From Hofstenia miamia (Eukaryota; Xenacoelomorpha; Acoela; Hofsteniidae), in NCBI GenBank assembly GCA_900660155.1, contig CABFPE010000240.1, positions 884,668-948,667 on the forward strand: DNA of 64,000 nucleotides. Reading direction: 5' to 3'. Positions within the stretch are counted from its first letter, which is position 1. Each line of letters begins with the position of its first letter. A program made the translations under genes and the position numbers. The notes under the pieces were generated by a model that had not been told where the DNA came from, made no database searches, and saw only the letters and a program-made list of their open reading frames with translations. Of this stretch, positions 62,297-64,000 are shown piece after piece.

Positions 62297-64000
62297 GTAA
62301 CTTTCTTTGCTTGCAAGTTTTAATCAGTTTCTTCTAACGTATTAAATTATTATATTAAGGAATTGTTTTTAGGAATAGTGCAACTATGAGTATTTTTATC
62401 AGACTTGATTTTGTTTAGAAGAAGCAAGAAAAAATGATAGACAATTAAATCAAGCTACTCGTGCCATTGCACGCGATCGAGCGGCCTTGGATCGTGAGGA
62501 AAAACGAATTGTAGTATTTATCGGTTTTCTTGTATTATTCTCTACTTTAGGAAGCTGAAATCAGAAAGGCAGTAAAAGCAAACAACAAGGCGGTAATAAT
62601 TTGTTGCCAATTTTTTACAAACCCCCCTACACAGTACAAATTATAAGGCGCCTAAATATATTTTTTTTCTAAATGCTCAGAATATGTCTATTTTACATAA
62701 TATTACTCATACATGCAATGCCACATAGAAAATTGGTTTTAGGTATACATTAGTAGCCTAACTTATATAGTTTATTAATCTGTCCATCCGCAATGTGTCA
62801 ATTTCGATTAAATCACAGAAGAATAATTAGATTCCTTGTCATTCATCTTTGCCTTAAATACAGGGTGCCCAGCAAAAAGTCAAGAAATTTGCTAACTCTT
62901 TCAAAATCGCTTTATTAAATTAATAAACATAACTAACTGATTAACATTAAACTTTTTAATGTTTTATTGAATATTACAATGAAAGAGTTCAGAGGAAATG
63001 TTCGAAATGTGAGCCATCACTGTCATAACAAGATTGGAGTCTTAGAGAGGCCCCATGTCGAGTTTTCTGTTTTAAAAAGTACAATTACTTCGCGCTGAAA
63101 ATTGGTCACTTGCTCAGAAGTCATAATTAATGCTTATGAAATTATTTCTAAATGAAGCATTGAATAAAACAAAAATGATTTAATCAAGTTAGAATGTTAA
63201 TCAGTTAGTTATGTTTATTAATTTAATAAAGCGATTTTGAAAGAGTTTGCAAATTTCTTGACTTTTTGCTGGGCACCCTGTAGTATTTGATTGAATATCA
63301 AGTTTTTCTGTTTGTTTCATTTTGGAAATTCTTAAACTTGCGTCCGAACCCCGACGACGGCTAGAAATAGGTTGGACCAAGACCTACTAAATATACGCGC
63401 CTTTCGCAATAGAAAACCATTCAATTAATTTGGTGGCCTAAATAATCACTTCAAATCGTTTACATTTTTTGATAATTGTTCGAATTTTAAAAAACTAAAA
63501 CATGTTTTAAAAGCTGTTTAGTTTCTCTGAAAAAGTGTATTTTTTAAATTGTAATCTAGGAATATGAGCGAATTCGGATTATACATAAGTATATCAACAG
63601 TTTGTTAAAACTTAGGAAATCAAAGACTCGGCAATCATTTTTTAATCTTGTTAAAAAGCTTGCAAATTACCTGCACATTATAACAGATTGTTTTTGATGC
63701 TCCTAAACTGTTTAGCGCTAAATTAATGCGTCATATGCTAATCTTCTTAAGCACTGATTATGACAATTCATATACATGTAAAAAGTTTCTTCTCTACCCC
63801 TGTAATATTTGTTTTTCTTTTAATTTTTAATATTTTTTATTCAGTTATAAATAAAGTCATTTTATTATTATTATTTATTATTGTAATTTTATTATTATTA
63901 ATATTATTATTATTATTCTACATTTGTAGAATCAAGTTTTGAGAAGCAAATTCAAACAACTGTTTCAATAAATAGATTTGTATGCATTTGTATATAGTTG
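62275..64000 (+). CDS. CHMP2B: CHMP2B-like ESCRT-III subunit gene, 5' part
   Basis: Three exons join cleanly (62275-62296, 62419-62510, 62551-62592) and a fourth is likely at 63560-63649. The product starts MFRADPKEEARKNDRQLNQA and continues TRAIARDRAALDREEKRI and EAEIRKAVKANNKA. This matches the first helices of CHMP2B/VPS2 (RAIIRDRAALEKQEK in vertebrate CHMP2B, from memory). ESCRT-III subunits of about 210 residues polymerise on endosomal and other membranes and recruit VPS4. About a third of the protein is in the window. The start is the only ATG in frame and the length before the conserved helix is right. Introns: 122 nt, 40 nt, then about 970 nt carrying a MITE. Confidence 0.85.
62419..62510 (+). 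CDS. CHMP2B: CHMP2B-like exon 2
   Basis: 92 nt with acceptor ttgtttag and donor gtagta. It encodes EARKNDRQLNQATRAIARD and RAALDREEKRI, the first amphipathic and basic helix of the ESCRT-III core. Confidence 0.9.
62551..62592 (+). CDS. CHMP2B: CHMP2B-like exon 3
   Basis: 42 nt (14 codons) EAEIRKAVKANNKA, acceptor ctactttag, donor gtaata. Separated from exon 2 by a 40-nt intron. Confidence 0.9.
62859..63282. mobile_element. MITE of Tc1/IS630 type with about 87-bp inverted termini
   Basis: 424 bp flanked by TA. The ends (TACAGGGTGCCCAGCAAAAA..) are inverted copies over about 87 bp with about one mismatch, so the insertion is recent. The core, read on the minus strand, keeps the C-terminus of a DDE_3-type transposase (SCYDSDGSHFEHF then stop). 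It is therefore an internally deleted derivative of an autonomous element. It lies in intron 3 of the CHMP2B-like gene. Confidence 0.9.
63560..63649 (+). CDS. CHMP2B: CHMP2B-like exon 4, tentative
   Basis: Acceptor aatctag, phase 0 as required. The product EYERIRIIHKYINSLLKL then RKSKTRQ contains LRKSKTR, matching the LRKQKTR of CHMP2B at the expected place but with about six extra residues before it. The donor (gttaaa) is weak and the end is uncertain. Confidence 0.45.
63860..63917. repeat. (ATT)n microsatellite, interrupted
   Basis: ATT-rich run near the right edge. The hydrophobic frame over it is a by-product. Confidence 0.9.

Noticed and set aside
63760-63942. Hydrophobic 60-codon frame near the right end
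   Set aside because: Arises from the ATT microsatellite (poly-Leu/Ile).
1-64000. LTR retroelements, Polintons, tRNA or rRNA genes
   Set aside because: No terminal long repeats, capsid, integrase or protease motifs and no tRNA/rRNA pattern recognised. A covariance-model or RepeatMasker run could still find diverged ones.

Overview
The window is an AT-rich draft scaffold from an animal. Support comes from spliced genes with GT..AG introns, a CHMP2B-type ESCRT-III gene, a NO VEIN-like GHKL ATPase gene, and CR1/L2-like LINEs, R2/NeSL-like LINEs, hAT and Tc1/mariner elements. I cannot name the species; an AT-rich non-vertebrate metazoan fits best. There are 543 Ns at 58297-58839 and a single N at 61414.

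Two host genes are visible. The first runs on the minus strand from about 50681 to beyond the left edge. I resolve 18 exons, about 1,770 codons. It begins with a LOTUS/OST-HTH-like winged helix (50.4 kb), continues through a second helical region (30.1-30.4 kb), a charged coiled-coil-like part (18.4-21.6 kb) and a 13-nt microexon (16.4 kb), and ends in the window with a 2.6-kb exon carrying an HSP90-type (GHKL) ATPase fold of the NO VEIN/sacsin type. Intron phases agree at 15 of the 17 junctions between listed exons. Two junctions (30.07 to 26.82 kb and 26.71 to 26.44 kb) do not, so small exons are probably missing there. Introns range from 30 nt to 19.6 kb. The second gene, on the plus strand from 62275, is the 5' part of a CHMP2B/VPS2-like gene with a 40-nt intron.

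Almost everything else is transposable-element debris, mostly inside introns of the first gene. 5.1-7.6 kb: CR1-like LINE (+) with a 2A-like motif. 8.4-11.4 kb: second LINE (-) with ORF1, endonuclease and RT. 11.6-12.4 kb: hAT fragment. 13.1-13.3 kb: MITE with a perfect 8-bp target duplication inside another hAT end. 13.5-14.3 kb: mariner relic. 18.9-19.8 kb: rearranged R2/NeSL-like LINE. 20.3-20.9 kb: MITE. 21.9-24.9 kb: ZMYM1-type hAT. 29.4 kb: transposase remnant. 33.6-41.5 kb: one LINE apparently split by 5 kb that holds a hAT (35.5-37.8) and a long-inverted-repeat element (38.8-39.7). 41.5-43.5 kb: LINE with a long open RT frame. 44.3-45.4 and 50.8-51.5 kb: two members of a long palindromic foldback family. 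46.0-46.6 kb: second R2/NeSL-like piece. 48.4-49.7 kb: Tc1/IS630-type element with inverted termini. 52.2-55.1 kb: LINE (-). 59.5-61.3 kb: two LINE tails. 62.9-63.3 kb: young MITE.

No LTR retrovirus-like element, Polinton, tRNA, rRNA or CRISPR array was recognised. Best leads: the microexon-bearing ATPase gene and its 30-nt intron, the 38.8-39.7 kb element with 170-bp inverted ends and a cysteine-rich ORF, the foldback family, and the R2-like LINE whose RT segment is duplicated into its own endonuclease domain.
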